From the NCBI GenBank assembly GCA_017517865.1, contig JAFWYB010000020.1, positions 80,902 to 144,901 on the forward strand: a DNA stretch of 64,000 bases. Direction: 5' to 3'. This stretch comes from Clostridia bacterium (GTDB lineage Bacteria > Bacillota > Clostridia > Oscillospirales > Acutalibacteraceae). The position numbers and the translations under genes are program-made. The first letter of the stretch is position 1. Every line of letters starts with the position of its first letter. The notes under the pieces are model-generated. The model was not told the origin of the DNA and ran no database searches. It worked only from the letters and a program-made list of their open reading frames with translations. Positions 42,809-51,542 of the stretch are shown one piece after another.

Positions 42809-43378
42809 TTATATAATTTCTTTTGCCATAAGACAGTTGCCGAAGAAATTTATAAGCATTCTGAAATTATTTTTTTTATAAAATTTTATTGCACCTTTAT
42901 TACCCATACCGCAGGAGAGCATAAGGCCCTTAACACCCTTCGATGCAAGGTGTTCACACAAAGCTCTGACAAGCTCGGAACCTGCACCTACCCCCTGACA
43001 AACAGGTAGAATATCAATATGAAGATGAGCAGGAAAACGCTTGCTGATAAGTCTGTGAATAAACAACTCACCAACAGCGGTTATAAGATAAGTCATACCC
43101 AGTCTTTTGATAAGAGGAATATACTTATCTTTGAAAGCCCTTTCGTATCTTTTGTAATTTTCAGCACAGATAATATATCCCACAGCCTCACCGCCGCAAT
43201 CAACAACAAAGCAGTTATCAGGTTCCTCTTCCGTGTAATAATCATTGAACATAAGACGTAAAAATTCTCTCTGTTCTTCAGTTTCCGTAGGCATTGACGA
43301 GGTTTCGTAAAGCACCTTCAGCACATTTTCCTTATCCTCAGCTTTATATTTTCTGATTGTAAATTTATTTTCAGTCAT
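42809..43378 (-). CDS. GNAT-family N-acetyltransferase
   Basis: 189 residues. The acetyl-CoA-binding motif is QGVGAGSELVRALCEHL and the C-terminal NKGAIKFYKKNNF segment is typical of GNAT enzymes. The substrate is unknown. It follows engB by 8 bp, so it is likely co-transcribed with lon-engB. Confidence 0.78.
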   Translation of the reverse strand: MTENKFTIRKYKAEDKENVLKVLYETSSMPTETEEQREFLRLMFNDYYTEEEPDNCFVVDCGGEAVGYIICAENYKRYERAFKDKYIPLIKRLGMTYLITAVGELFIHRLISKRFPAHLHIDILPVCQGVGAGSELVRALCEHLASKGVKGLMLSCGMGNKGAIKFYKKNNFRMLINFFGNCLMAKEII

Positions 43379-43386
43379 ATCACACC

Positions 43387-43971
43387 TCAGTCCTCAACAT
43401 ATTTTCTTATAAGGTTTCTGAGCTCATCTGCCCCCTCACCCTTTGTTGCGGAGAACGGCACAACGGGTATATTGCCGTAAGAAGTAAGAACACCGCAGAT
43501 TTTCTCAAGCATTTCCATTCTTTCTCCCTTATTGAGCTTATCTGCCTTAGTAAGGGCAACTATGAAAGGTATATTTTTGGCGCTCATATAGTCAAGCATT
43601 TCAACGTCCTGTTCAGACGGTGAATGACGCATATCTATAAGCTGAACAACAAGGCGGATATCTCTGCCTGAATCAAAATACCCCTCTATGAGCTCAGCCC
43701 AGCGAAGCTTTTCGTTGTGTGATACCTTCGCATATCCGTAGCCCGGAAGATCAACGAAGCGGCAGTCCCCGGCTCTGAAGAAGTTTACGGTAACCGTCTT
43801 GCCCGGCACTGAGCTCACCCTTGCAAGGGATTTACGGTTGAGAATTCTGTTGAGCAGTGAGCTCTTACCGACATTTGAACGACCCGAAAAAGCCACCTCG
43901 GGCATATCAGACTTGATAAGCTGACCCGAAACTCCGCAGGAGGTTTCAAAAACACAGTTATCGAATCTCAT
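43387..43971 (-). CDS. engB: Ribosome-biogenesis GTPase EngB/YsxC
   Basis: 194 residues from ATG 43971, which overlaps the lon stop by 14 nt. G1 GRSNVGKSS, G3 DLPGYGYA and G4 LTKADKLN. It is needed for large-subunit assembly. The lon-engB order is conserved in Firmicutes. Confidence 0.93.
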   Translation of the reverse strand: MRFDNCVFETSCGVSGQLIKSDMPEVAFSGRSNVGKSSLLNRILNRKSLARVSSVPGKTVTVNFFRAGDCRFVDLPGYGYAKVSHNEKLRWAELIEGYFDSGRDIRLVVQLIDMRHSPSEQDVEMLDYMSAKNIPFIVALTKADKLNKGERMEMLEKICGVLTSYGNIPVVPFSATKGEGADELRNLIRKYVED

Positions 43972-46369
43972 CCTTATCAACCCTTTCTCTTATAATTATA
44001 TCGTGAGGAGCAAACCTTACGTTGCTTTCTCCGGTTGAGATTTTGCCCTTAAGAGCAACTCTGAAAACCTCATCAAGGCTTGTAACGGGAATAAACTCAA
44101 GATTTTCTTTGACAACGCTGTCAATCTCCCACAAATCACTGTAATTGTCGGCAGGAATAATAATTTTATTTATGCCGGCCTTATATGCAGCCATTGACTT
44201 TTCCTTAAGCCCTCCGATGGGGAGAACTCTGCCTGTAAGAGTTACCTCACCGGTCATAGCAACCTTGCGATCTGTCTTTCTGCCGCTGAGAACGGAAAGA
44301 AGTACCGTTGAAATCGCAATACCTGCCGAGGGGCCGTCTTTGGGCACAGCACCCTGCGGAACGTGAATGTGAATATTTTTCTTTGTGAACACTTCCTGCT
44401 TTAGAGCATATTTTTCACAGTTGCTTCTGAGATAGCTGAGAGCAGCGTGTGCAGATTCCTTCATAACATCACCGAGAGAGCCCGTAAGCTCAAGCTTACC
44501 GTCACCGTCCATTGTAACCGCCTCAATCTGCAGAATTTCTCCGCCGACGCTTGTCCATGCAAGTCCGTTCACAACACCTACGGCATCTTCCTTCAGAAGT
44601 TCCTCGTTTTTATATCTTACGGGACCCAAAAGCTTATTTATAAGCTCAGGAGTTACGGTGATACGCTTTGCCTCTTCCTCCGAAAGCATAACAACGCACT
44701 TCCTGCATACTTGCGCAATTTTCTGCTCAAGTCTTCTTACACCGGCTTCCCTCGTGTAGCCCTCAATAAGAAGTCTTATTGCCGAATCGCTGAAGCGCAG
44801 CGCTTTTCCGTCTGTGCCATGAGCCTTTATCTGCTTTTTAACAAGATGATTTTTTGCAATCATAAACTTTTCTTCAGGAGTATAGCTTGTGAGCTCAATT
44901 ACCTCCATACGGTCATAAAGAGGTCCGGGGATCGTCGAAGCATCGTTAGCCGTAGTTATGAACAGCACCTTACTGAGATCAAGAGGAAACTCAAGATAGT
45001 TATCTCTGAAGGAGTTATTCTGTTCCGGGTCAAGCACCTCAAGCAGTGCAGAAGCCGGATCGCCCTTATAATCTCTGCCAAGCTTGTCTATTTCATCAAG
45101 AAGGATAATCGGGTTAAAGGTACCCGCCTGCATAACGGCAGATGCAATTCTGCCGCACATAGCACCGAGATAGGTCTTTCTGTGGCCTCTGATCTCCGCT
45201 TCGTCACTGACACCGCCAAGAGAAAGGCGCACGTATTTTCTGCCCATAGCCTCAGCCACAGAGCGTACAACAGAAGTCTTGCCTACACCCGGAGGGCCAA
45301 CAAGACATATAATCTGACCCTTTATATCCTTTGTCATAGCCTTAACGGCAAGCATTTCAACAAAACGCTCTTTTACCTTTTTAAGGCCGTAATGATCTCT
45401 GTCAAGAATCCTTCTTGCTGAAGCAAGGTCATATTTATCCTCTGAATATTTTCCGAAGGGAAGGCTGAGTGCCGCATCAAGATATGCTCTTGAAACTGTC
45501 GCATCGGCAGAATTTCCGTGCATTTTAGAAAGCTTGTCGCACTCCTTGTTGAGTTTTTGTCTTACAATGTCACTCATATCAAGGGAAGCTATTTTCTGAC
45601 GGTAAGCCTGAGCATCTCCGAGAATATCTTCTCCGTCGCCCAGCTCGTCTGCAATAATCCTAAGCTTTTCTTTCAGGTAATACTCCTTCTGGTTTTTATC
45701 CATCTGAGCATTTACCTTTGCTTCAATACTGTTTTCTATTTCGAGAATTTCGTTTTCTTTGAGAAGAAGCAGATACAGAGCCTCCAGTCTTCTGAAGGTA
45801 TCCGTCTGCTCAAGAAGCATCTGTCTGTCCTGATATTTGGAAAGTGCCGTGCCTGAAATAGCATCGCAGACTATATCGTACTCCTCACTGAAGAATATCT
45901 TTGCCGCATCCTCAAAGTCAATGGTGCTGAGCTGCAGGAACTTATCAAATTCATCCTTAAGCTTACGTATAAGCGCCTTTGCTTCATCTTCCTTTGCCGC
46001 TTTGATTTTAGCGGATTTCTTTTCCTTGACATCGCATATAAAATAAGGTGAGCTCTGAAGTATTTCAGTAACCTCAGCTCTGCAAACGCCCTCAACAACG
46101 ACACGCATAAATTCACCGTCAGGAGCCTTGATTACCTGTCTCACCGTTGCAACAACACCCATAGAATAAAGCTCGTCAGCATCGGGGTTTTCAACATTTA
46201 TATCCTTCTGAGCAACAAGAAAAAGCTTCTGGTTGTCATTCATAGCCGCCTTTACGGCCGCTATTGACTTTTTTCTTCCTACATCAAAATGAAAATTTGT
46301 ACCGGGAAAAACAACAATTCCCCTCATAGCTATTGTAGGTAATGCCTTATATACTAAATTTACTGCCAT
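43958..46369 (-). CDS. lon: ATP-dependent protease Lon
   Basis: 803 residues: N-terminal substrate-binding domain, AAA domain (Walker A GPPGVGKTS near residue 355; Walker B IILLDEIDKLG), and a C-terminal protease with catalytic Ser in KDGPSAGIA and Lys in GGLKEKSMAA. It degrades damaged and regulatory proteins in the cytoplasm. Promoter at 46404-46432. Confidence 0.96.
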   Translation of the reverse strand: MAVNLVYKALPTIAMRGIVVFPGTNFHFDVGRKKSIAAVKAAMNDNQKLFLVAQKDINVENPDADELYSMGVVATVRQVIKAPDGEFMRVVVEGVCRAEVTEILQSSPYFICDVKEKKSAKIKAAKEDEAKALIRKLKDEFDKFLQLSTIDFEDAAKIFFSEEYDIVCDAISGTALSKYQDRQMLLEQTDTFRRLEALYLLLLKENEILEIENSIEAKVNAQMDKNQKEYYLKEKLRIIADELGDGEDILGDAQAYRQKIASLDMSDIVRQKLNKECDKLSKMHGNSADATVSRAYLDAALSLPFGKYSEDKYDLASARRILDRDHYGLKKVKERFVEMLAVKAMTKDIKGQIICLVGPPGVGKTSVVRSVAEAMGRKYVRLSLGGVSDEAEIRGHRKTYLGAMCGRIASAVMQAGTFNPIILLDEIDKLGRDYKGDPASALLEVLDPEQNNSFRDNYLEFPLDLSKVLFITTANDASTIPGPLYDRMEVIELTSYTPEEKFMIAKNHLVKKQIKAHGTDGKALRFSDSAIRLLIEGYTREAGVRRLEQKIAQVCRKCVVMLSEEEAKRITVTPELINKLLGPVRYKNEELLKEDAVGVVNGLAWTSVGGEILQIEAVTMDGDGKLELTGSLGDVMKESAHAALSYLRSNCEKYALKQEVFTKKNIHIHVPQGAVPKDGPSAGIAISTVLLSVLSGRKTDRKVAMTGEVTLTGRVLPIGGLKEKSMAAYKAGINKIIIPADNYSDLWEIDSVVKENLEFIPVTSLDEVFRVALKGKISTGESNVRFAPHDIIIRERVDKDEIR

Positions 46370-46403
46370 TAAATAATACCATTCCTTTTTATAAATACAG
46401 GTA

Positions 46404-46432
46404 ATTATACAACATAGTTTTTATTAAATCAA
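46404..46432 (-). promoter_or_regulatory. Promoter of lon
   Basis: TTGATT (46427-46432), 17-bp spacer, TATAAT (46404-46409) on the minus strand. Confidence 0.7.
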
Positions 46433-46460
46433 TAAATAAGTGTTAATATCTGTGTATGAA

Positions 46461-48257
46461 CTATGAAATTGCTTTTTTAAGAGCCTCAAGATTCCGATAC
46501 ATAAGACTGATATATGTTTCACCGCCGTTAAAATCATCAGCTGAAACGGTGTGGCACGAATAAAGAGTTTCTACATCTGCCCCCGTCTGCTCACTGATAG
46601 AATATGCAACCGTACCCGAGCTGAGATCTACCTTGAACACAACAGGTATTTTTTCGCTGCTTACCTTATCGCACAGATTCGCGATTGTCACCGGGTTAGC
46701 CTCCGTCTGTGCGGAACAGCCCGGAAAAGCAGCATAATATCCGAGTGAATATCTCTCGGTAAAATATCTGAGGGGGAACCTGTCACCGACAACTATGTAT
46801 GAGTGCTCGGCATTTCTTACAGCTTCAGAAATATCGTCATCAAGCTTTCTGAGCTCTTTTTTATACGACTCAGCTCTTCCTCTGTAGCTCTCCGCATTGA
46901 CGCTGTCAGCATCACACAGAGCATCGCAGACCGCATCGATAATAAGCACTGCATTGAGCGGAGAGGTCCATACATGCTCATCATATTCCGCTTCACCGTG
47001 ATGCTTCTGCTCACCGTGCTCGTGACCGTGCTCCATACCGTCGGTAAATTCCTCCTCGTAAAGCTGAACACAATCCATCATTTTAACTTTAATCATATCA
47101 GCACCTTTTTCTTCGAGCACTGTTTCTACCCACGCCTCCGATTCTCCGCCGACGTAAACAAAAACATCGCACTGCTTTATTGCAAGCATATCATTCGGAG
47201 TCGGCTCAAAGGTGTGACTTTCTTCACCGGGAGAAAGAAGCATTATAACCTCAGCATCATCGCCTGCAATCTGCCTTGAAAAATCGTAAGAGGCAAAGGA
47301 GGTGGTAACAACTGTAGTCTTTTCCTTTTCATATATATTCACTGAGCCTGAAAACAGCACAGCAGCAAACAGTGCGGTGCACACGCCGCACACAAAGCAC
47401 ACTAAAACCGATTTAACCGGATGAAGCCTGCTGTTTGCAGATATTTTTCTGACTGAACCGAGAAGAGAAAATACACCGAGCAGAATAATATTAACAATTA
47501 CAACACTCGCCCCTGTAGGCGCCTCATATTTAATTGAAAAAACAAGGCCTGATATAAAGCAGAAAAGAGATACGGCAACAGATGAATAAACCACAGACCT
47601 GTAGCTTCTGCAAAGCCTCATTGATGTTACCGTGGGGAATATAATAAGCGACGATATCAGTAGTGCCCCCATCATACGCATTCCAATAACAACCGTAACG
47701 GCGGTCAGCGCCGCAATAACCATATTATAAAATGAGGCTTTTGTGCCCGTTGCTTTGGCAAAGCTTTCGTCGAAGGTAACTGCAAAAATCTGATGGTAAA
47801 ATGCAATGAAAAGGAAGATTATAACAGCACAAAGCACAGCAGTAACCGTTACGTCGGTGCTGCTCATCGTAAGAATGCTGCCGAACATATAATTATATAT
47901 ATCGATATTCATTCCGCTTGTGAGCGATGTTGCCATCACACCAACGGCAAGAGCGCCCGTGGAAATCAACGCTATTGCCGCATCGCCCTTGATTTTACCT
48001 TTTTCGCTCATTCTCAGAAGCAGAAAAGCAGCAACGACCACTATCGGCAGTGAAAAATACAACGGTGCGATATTTGCGGCAGCTGCAATTGCCATGGCAC
48101 CGAAGCTCACATGAGAAAGTCCGTCACCGATCATTGAAAAGCGCTTAAGCACCAGACTGACTCCCAAAAGTGCTGCACAAACTGATATCAAAACACCGAC
48201 CGCAAGTGCTCTTACAAGAAAATCCTGAGAGAAAATAAGAGAAAACACATCATTCAT
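46461..48257 (-). CDS. Zinc ABC permease fused to zinc-binding lipoprotein-type domain (ZnuB-ZnuA)
   Basis: 598 residues. Residues 1 to about 265 are an ABC-3 family permease with eight or so membrane helices (RFSMIGDGLSHVSFGA is the family signature). A further membrane segment (about 283-305) leads to an extracellular ZnuA/TroA-type binding domain. Its metal ligands are suggested by GEESHTFEPTPND, the His-rich loop HGHEHGEQKHHGEAEYDEH and the later ERYSLGYYAAF segment. The binding protein is thus tethered to its permease. It overlaps znuC by 4 nt; the operon is zur-znuC-znuBA. Confidence 0.88.
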   Translation of the reverse strand: MNDVFSLIFSQDFLVRALAVGVLISVCAALLGVSLVLKRFSMIGDGLSHVSFGAMAIAAAANIAPLYFSLPIVVVAAFLLLRMSEKGKIKGDAAIALISTGALAVGVMATSLTSGMNIDIYNYMFGSILTMSSTDVTVTAVLCAVIIFLFIAFYHQIFAVTFDESFAKATGTKASFYNMVIAALTAVTVVIGMRMMGALLISSLIIFPTVTSMRLCRSYRSVVYSSVAVSLFCFISGLVFSIKYEAPTGASVVIVNIILLGVFSLLGSVRKISANSRLHPVKSVLVCFVCGVCTALFAAVLFSGSVNIYEKEKTTVVTTSFASYDFSRQIAGDDAEVIMLLSPGEESHTFEPTPNDMLAIKQCDVFVYVGGESEAWVETVLEEKGADMIKVKMMDCVQLYEEEFTDGMEHGHEHGEQKHHGEAEYDEHVWTSPLNAVLIIDAVCDALCDADSVNAESYRGRAESYKKELRKLDDDISEAVRNAEHSYIVVGDRFPLRYFTERYSLGYYAAFPGCSAQTEANPVTIANLCDKVSSEKIPVVFKVDLSSGTVAYSISEQTGADVETLYSCHTVSADDFNGGETYISLMYRNLEALKKAIS

Positions 48258-48958
48258 CTTCCGTCCCTCCCCTTGTAACCGTTATACAGCTCACTTGACG
48301 TATATTCATCAACGGTACCGAAAAAGCTGTTGTCTTTTTTCAGATGCAAAATATGTGTTGCATACTGTGTTGCGGCAAAAAGGTCATGAGAAACCATTAC
48401 TACGGTAACGCCGTCTTCTCTGTTAAGTCGATCTATAAGGGAATAAAGCTCAGCTGTTACAAGAGGATCAAGTCCGGTAACGGGTTCGTCGAGCAAAAGA
48501 AGCTTTCCACCCGCACAAAGAGCCCTGGCAAGAAGCACTCTTTGCTGCTGACCGCCCGAAAGCTCTCTGTAGCACTTGCTCTTCAGAGAAAGAATATCAA
48601 GCTTTTTCATATTTTCATCGGCCTTTCTTTTCTGTGCCGCAGAAAAGAATATGCCCTTTTTCTCTGCGATACAGCCCGAAAGCACAACCTCGTACACACT
48701 TGCCGGAAAATCCTTCTGGGCTGTTGTCTGTTGCGGAAGATATCCTATTTCACCGCCGTTTATTCCGCCGATTAAATGCAAATGGCCCGAAGCGGTCTGC
48801 TTAAGTCCGAGAATTGATTTTATAAGGGTACTCTTACCGCTGCCGTTTTCACCGACAATACATAAATAGTCGCCCTCGTTAACCTCAAAATTGAGATTAT
48901 TTATAACTGTGTTGCTCTCATAACTGAGATAAACATTTTTACAGCTTATAAGTGACAT
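48254..48958 (-). CDS. znuC: Zinc ABC transporter ATPase
   Basis: 234 residues from ATG 48958 (AAGGAG 7 nt upstream); the longer frame covers the end of zur and is not used. Walker A GENGSGKST, signature LSGGQQQR, Walker B LLLLDEPVTGLD, H-loop SHD. It drives zinc import with the fused permease/binding protein encoded next. Confidence 0.9.
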   Translation of the reverse strand: MSLISCKNVYLSYESNTVINNLNFEVNEGDYLCIVGENGSGKSTLIKSILGLKQTASGHLHLIGGINGGEIGYLPQQTTAQKDFPASVYEVVLSGCIAEKKGIFFSAAQKRKADENMKKLDILSLKSKCYRELSGGQQQRVLLARALCAGGKLLLLDEPVTGLDPLVTAELYSLIDRLNREDGVTVVMVSHDLFAATQYATHILHLKKDNSFFGTVDEYTSSELYNGYKGRDGR

Positions 48959-48962
48959 AGTC

Positions 48963-49370
48963 TTACTCCTTACAGTTTTCGCATTTTCCAAGTATAACAG
49001 TTTTTGAGTTGTCAACGGTAAAGCCGTGATGCTCAAAAATGTGCGTTCCGACCTCGGACATAAATTCACAACCCAAATGAACAATCCTTCCGCAGTCCAC
49101 ACACCTAAGATGCATATGCTCGGCACAGTTCAGAGATTTATCAACAAGCTGAAAGGTTGCTGTTTTACTGTGTGAATCAACAAATTTTCTTACCTCGCCT
49201 TTTGCGGCAAGATTTTCGAGAAAACGGTAAACAGTTGTCTTTCCCACAGGTGTACCCTCGCTGACAAGCATAGCGACAATACTGTCACAGCTTAACGGTG
49301 CTTCCTTCTCTTTTTCGAGAAGACTCATTATCAGTGTTTTCTGTTTTGTATTATATGTATATCTCGACAC
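48963..49370 (-). CDS. zur: Fur-family zinc regulator (Zur-like)
   Basis: 135 residues. The N-terminal winged helix has GKTTVYRFLENLAAKG. The metal-binding domain has HMHLRCVDCGRIVHLGCEF and a final CENC, which give the two CxxC structural zinc pairs. It is first in an operon with zinc transporter genes, so Zur is more likely than Fur or PerR. An inverted repeat overlaps its own promoter, which fits autoregulation. Confidence 0.85.
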   Translation of the reverse strand: MSRYTYNTKQKTLIMSLLEKEKEAPLSCDSIVAMLVSEGTPVGKTTVYRFLENLAAKGEVRKFVDSHSKTATFQLVDKSLNCAEHMHLRCVDCGRIVHLGCEFMSEVGTHIFEHHGFTVDNSKTVILGKCENCKE

Positions 49371-49391
49371 AGTGTCGCCTCCAAACTGAAA

Positions 49392-49408
49392 TTGAAATTC
49401 ATTTTCAA
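49392..49408 (-). promoter_or_regulatory. Candidate Zur operator
   Basis: TTGAAA and TTTCAA arms (49392-49397 and 49403-49408) form an inverted repeat adjoining the -10 box at the expected transcription start. It has the AT-rich form of Fur-family boxes. Confidence 0.55.
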
Positions 49409-49437
49409 ATTATACTTTCTTTATTGATTTTTGTCAA
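49409..49437 (-). promoter_or_regulatory. Promoter of the zur-znu operon
   Basis: TTGACA (49432-49437), 17-bp spacer, TATAAT (49409-49414) on the minus strand. Confidence 0.82.
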
Positions 49438-49505
49438 TAAGATATTGCAAATGCAATACTATTCTCAATCACACAGGAATATACTTCTTTGCTAAGGGCA
49501 AGTTG

Positions 49506-49943
49506 ATGTTACATTTACAGTACGATTTTGAGAATAGTGACAATTGCAATACCGCAGGAAGTACATTGAGATATTACAGAATTCATAAAGGTTACACAAC
49601 CCGTGAACTTGCAAACTTGGTTGGTGTTGTACCTGCCACTATCACTCTTTATGAAAATGATAAAAATCCAATAAAGTATAAAACTGCCGTTTTACTTGCT
49701 GACATTCTTGAAATAGACCGTCAGTTGTTATTTGATGACTATACCGCTTTTGTTGATTATCCGTGCAATGCACTTCTACAAGAAGTTCGGGCTAAACTAT
49801 CTCTTAATCAATCGCAAATGGCACAAAGAATTGGTATTGCACCAAATGCTTATTCTGCTTGGGAACGAGCAACACGAACACCACGCAGAAAAGAATTTGA
49901 CAAAATATTTTCCCTCATAAAAGAAGCAGATATTAAAATATAA
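49506..49943 (+). CDS. Double-HTH XRE-family regulator
   Basis: 145 residues from ATG 49506 (AAGGGC upstream). It has two XRE/Cro-type helix-turn-helix domains in tandem: TTRELANLVGVVPATITLYE (about residues 30-50) and NQSQMAQRIGIAPNAYSAWE (about 103-122). No ligand domain. This is the first plus-strand gene after the conserved chromosome and marks the start of the accessory region. An 11-bp inverted repeat (49458-49468 and 49528-49538) surrounds its start codon, a possible self-operator. Confidence 0.75.
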   Translation: MLHLQYDFENSDNCNTAGSTLRYYRIHKGYTTRELANLVGVVPATITLYENDKNPIKYKTAVLLADILEIDRQLLFDDYTAFVDYPCNALLQEVRAKLSLNQSQMAQRIGIAPNAYSAWERATRTPRRKEFDKIFSLIKEADIKI

Positions 49944-49962
49944 AATCCACACATTCGACTAA

Positions 49963-50007
49963 CCTCCTGTTATGCGGTAGAATAAAACTACCAAATAACA
50001 GGAGGTC
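49963..50007 (+). terminator. Terminator hairpin that contains the next gene's ribosome site
   Basis: ACCTCCTGTTAT (49963-49974) pairs perfectly with ATAACAGGAGGT (49996-50007), and an inner stem GGTAG/CTACC adds five pairs. It is followed by CATTTTTT. The 3' arm includes the AGGAGG of the gene at 50015. Confidence 0.85.
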
Positions 50008-50014
50008 ATTTTTT

Positions 50015-50170
50015 ATGAGCAGAAAAACAAAAATCAAGTTTACAGATTTTGAGTGTAATTTACTTATCAACGGAATGAATGAGTTTCGTAATATGCTCTT
50101 GGCTGAGAAATTGCCCACCGAGGATGTTGACGAGCTGTTACTGAAAATCATTGATAAAAGTAAAAATTGA
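50015..50170 (+). CDS. Small mobile-element protein (51 residues)
   Basis: ATG 50015, 8 nt after AGGAGG that lies in a terminator stem. The peptide MSRKTKIKFTDFECNLLING begins as in small proteins often found in clostridial integrative elements beside DUF6809 genes. It has no motif. It is followed by the DUF6809-like gene after 13 bp. Confidence 0.6.
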   Translation: MSRKTKIKFTDFECNLLINGMNEFRNMLLAEKLPTEDVDELLLKIIDKSKN

Positions 50171-50183
50171 AAGTGGTGATATT

Positions 50184-50462
50184 ATGGCTAATATCATAGA
50201 GGATTTCTATTACGGCAATATTGAGCAACAAGAAGTCAATTCAGAATTAACATCAAAACTCAAGAAGAAACTGAGTAACCTTGCCGAAACAGAAGAACAG
50301 CTTATAGCAAGATTGAATGGTGAAGATAAGAAGCTGTTTCAAAACTACGTAGGAGCTTACATTGAATTTACAACAACAAGCAATACCGACAGCTTTATAT
50401 CAGGATTTAGACTCGGAGCAAGATTTACATACGACACTTTTATCGAAAACAAGAAAGGATGA
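50184..50462 (+). CDS. DUF6809-like protein
   Basis: 92 residues from ATG 50184. The start ANIIEDFYYGNIE, the middle RLNGEDKKLFQNYVGA and the end FISGFRLGARFTYDTF are the hallmark segments of a small family common in mobile regions of gut Clostridia. Its function is unknown. It overlaps nothing and precedes tnpV by 5 bp. Confidence 0.7.
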   Translation: MANIIEDFYYGNIEQQEVNSELTSKLKKKLSNLAETEEQLIARLNGEDKKLFQNYVGAYIEFTTTSNTDSFISGFRLGARFTYDTFIENKKG

Positions 50463-50467
50463 CAATT

Positions 50468-50833
50468 ATGGAAAACGAATCAAAGATAACCTACCGCAGA
50501 GTCGGCGACTATTTCATCCCGAATCTCGTATTGCCACCCGAAGAAGCAAGCGTTACCCTTGGTAAATGGGGAATGATGCATAAGACCTATCTTAAAAAGC
50601 ATAAGAAGGTGTTTTTTAATACACTACTTATGCAAGGTAATCTTTATCAGCACTGTGCTGAGGTAGAAAAACAGGCACGAGATATGTTTGATACGCTTGT
50701 TGAACAGATGAAAGATGCTGAAGGTGTAACTGAACAACTTAAAGAAGAAAATCAGATGGAGTGGGTGCAGAAAATGGGCAATATTCAGGACAGGGCAAAA
50801 GAAATTGTTTGCAATGAGCTGATATACAAATAA
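50468..50833 (+). CDS. TnpV-type transposon-encoded protein
   Basis: 121 residues from ATG 50468 (AAAGGA upstream). YRRVGDYFIPNLVLPPEE and TLGKWGMMHKTYLKKHKKV match the TnpV family first seen in Tn4451-type elements. QMEWVQKMGNIQDRAKEIV is the conserved C terminus. The role in transposition is unclear. It supports a mobile-element origin for this stretch. Confidence 0.75.
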   Translation: MENESKITYRRVGDYFIPNLVLPPEEASVTLGKWGMMHKTYLKKHKKVFFNTLLMQGNLYQHCAEVEKQARDMFDTLVEQMKDAEGVTEQLKEENQMEWVQKMGNIQDRAKEIVCNELIYK

Positions 50834-50839
50834 AGAATT

Positions 50840-50875
50840 ACGGTGGCAGATTTTAAAATTTGTCACCGTGTTTTT
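50840..50875 (+). terminator. Terminator after tnpV
   Basis: ACGGTGGCAGATTT pairs with AAATTTGTCACCGT (two G-U-type positions), followed by GTTTTTG. Confidence 0.8.
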
Positions 50876-50905
50876 GATTAAATTCTAAAAATCATTATAA
50901 TATAA

Positions 50906-50932
50906 GTGAGACTTTTTTCATTCTCATACGAC
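50906..50932 (+). promoter_or_regulatory. Candidate ECF-type promoter of sigma gene 1
   Basis: GTGAGAC (50906-50912), 16-bp spacer, CGAC (50929-50932) resembles the bipartite AAC/CGTC form of ECF promoters, suggesting autoregulation. Confidence 0.45.
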
Positions 50933-50981
50933 TAATAAGTGAAAGGGATGAAAAATACCCCTTCAGGAAAGGAGGAAGTCA

Positions 50982-51542
50982 ATGGATAACGGTGCAAGTA
51001 GCTACCGCCGTTTCCTTGATGGTGATGATAACGGAATAACTGAAATTGTTGAAAATTACAAGGATGGTCTTATTCTTTATTTGAACGGTTATGTCAATAA
51101 TATTTTCGTTGCCGAGGAATTGACGGAAGATACATTTTTTCGACTTATTATTAAGAAACCGAAATATTCGGGAAAAAGCACATTTAAATCATGGTTATAT
51201 GCTATAGGTAGAAATGTTACTGTTGATTATATACGCCATAATTCAAAAATACTTAATGTTCCTATTGACGATGTTGAAAACTATTTAATTGAAGAGCAAA
51301 ACCTTGAACAGTCATATATCAAGGAAGAAAATATGCTCATTGTCAATAAAGCACTTAATGAGCTTATACCGGAATACCGCAATGTTCTTTGGCTCACATA
51401 TTTTGAGGAGTTTTCAAATAAAGAAACTGCCATTATTTTGAAAAAAACAGAACGCCAAATAATAAATCTGTTATACAGAGCAAGAAAAGCTTTAAAAACA
51501 AAACTTGAGAAGGAGGGTTTTGAATATGATGAAAAATTCTGA
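50982..51542 (+). CDS. ECF-type RNA polymerase sigma factor 1
   Basis: 186 residues. Region 2 has AEELTEDTFFRLI and FKSWLYAIGRNVTVDYIR; region 4 has NELIPEYRNVLWLTYFEEFS followed by a helix-turn-helix (NKETAIILKKTERQIINLLY). It recruits RNA polymerase to specific promoters in response to an envelope or external cue. It overlaps the membrane anti-sigma-like gene by 17 nt; a D,D-carboxypeptidase gene follows. Confidence 0.85.
   Translation: MDNGASSYRRFLDGDDNGITEIVENYKDGLILYLNGYVNNIFVAEELTEDTFFRLIIKKPKYSGKSTFKSWLYAIGRNVTVDYIRHNSKILNVPIDDVENYLIEEQNLEQSYIKEENMLIVNKALNELIPEYRNVLWLTYFEEFSNKETAIILKKTERQIINLLYRARKALKTKLEKEGFEYDEKF

Noticed and set aside
44447-45421. 324-codon plus-strand frame inside lon
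   Set aside because: It is the antisense shadow of lon, which has all family motifs on the minus strand.
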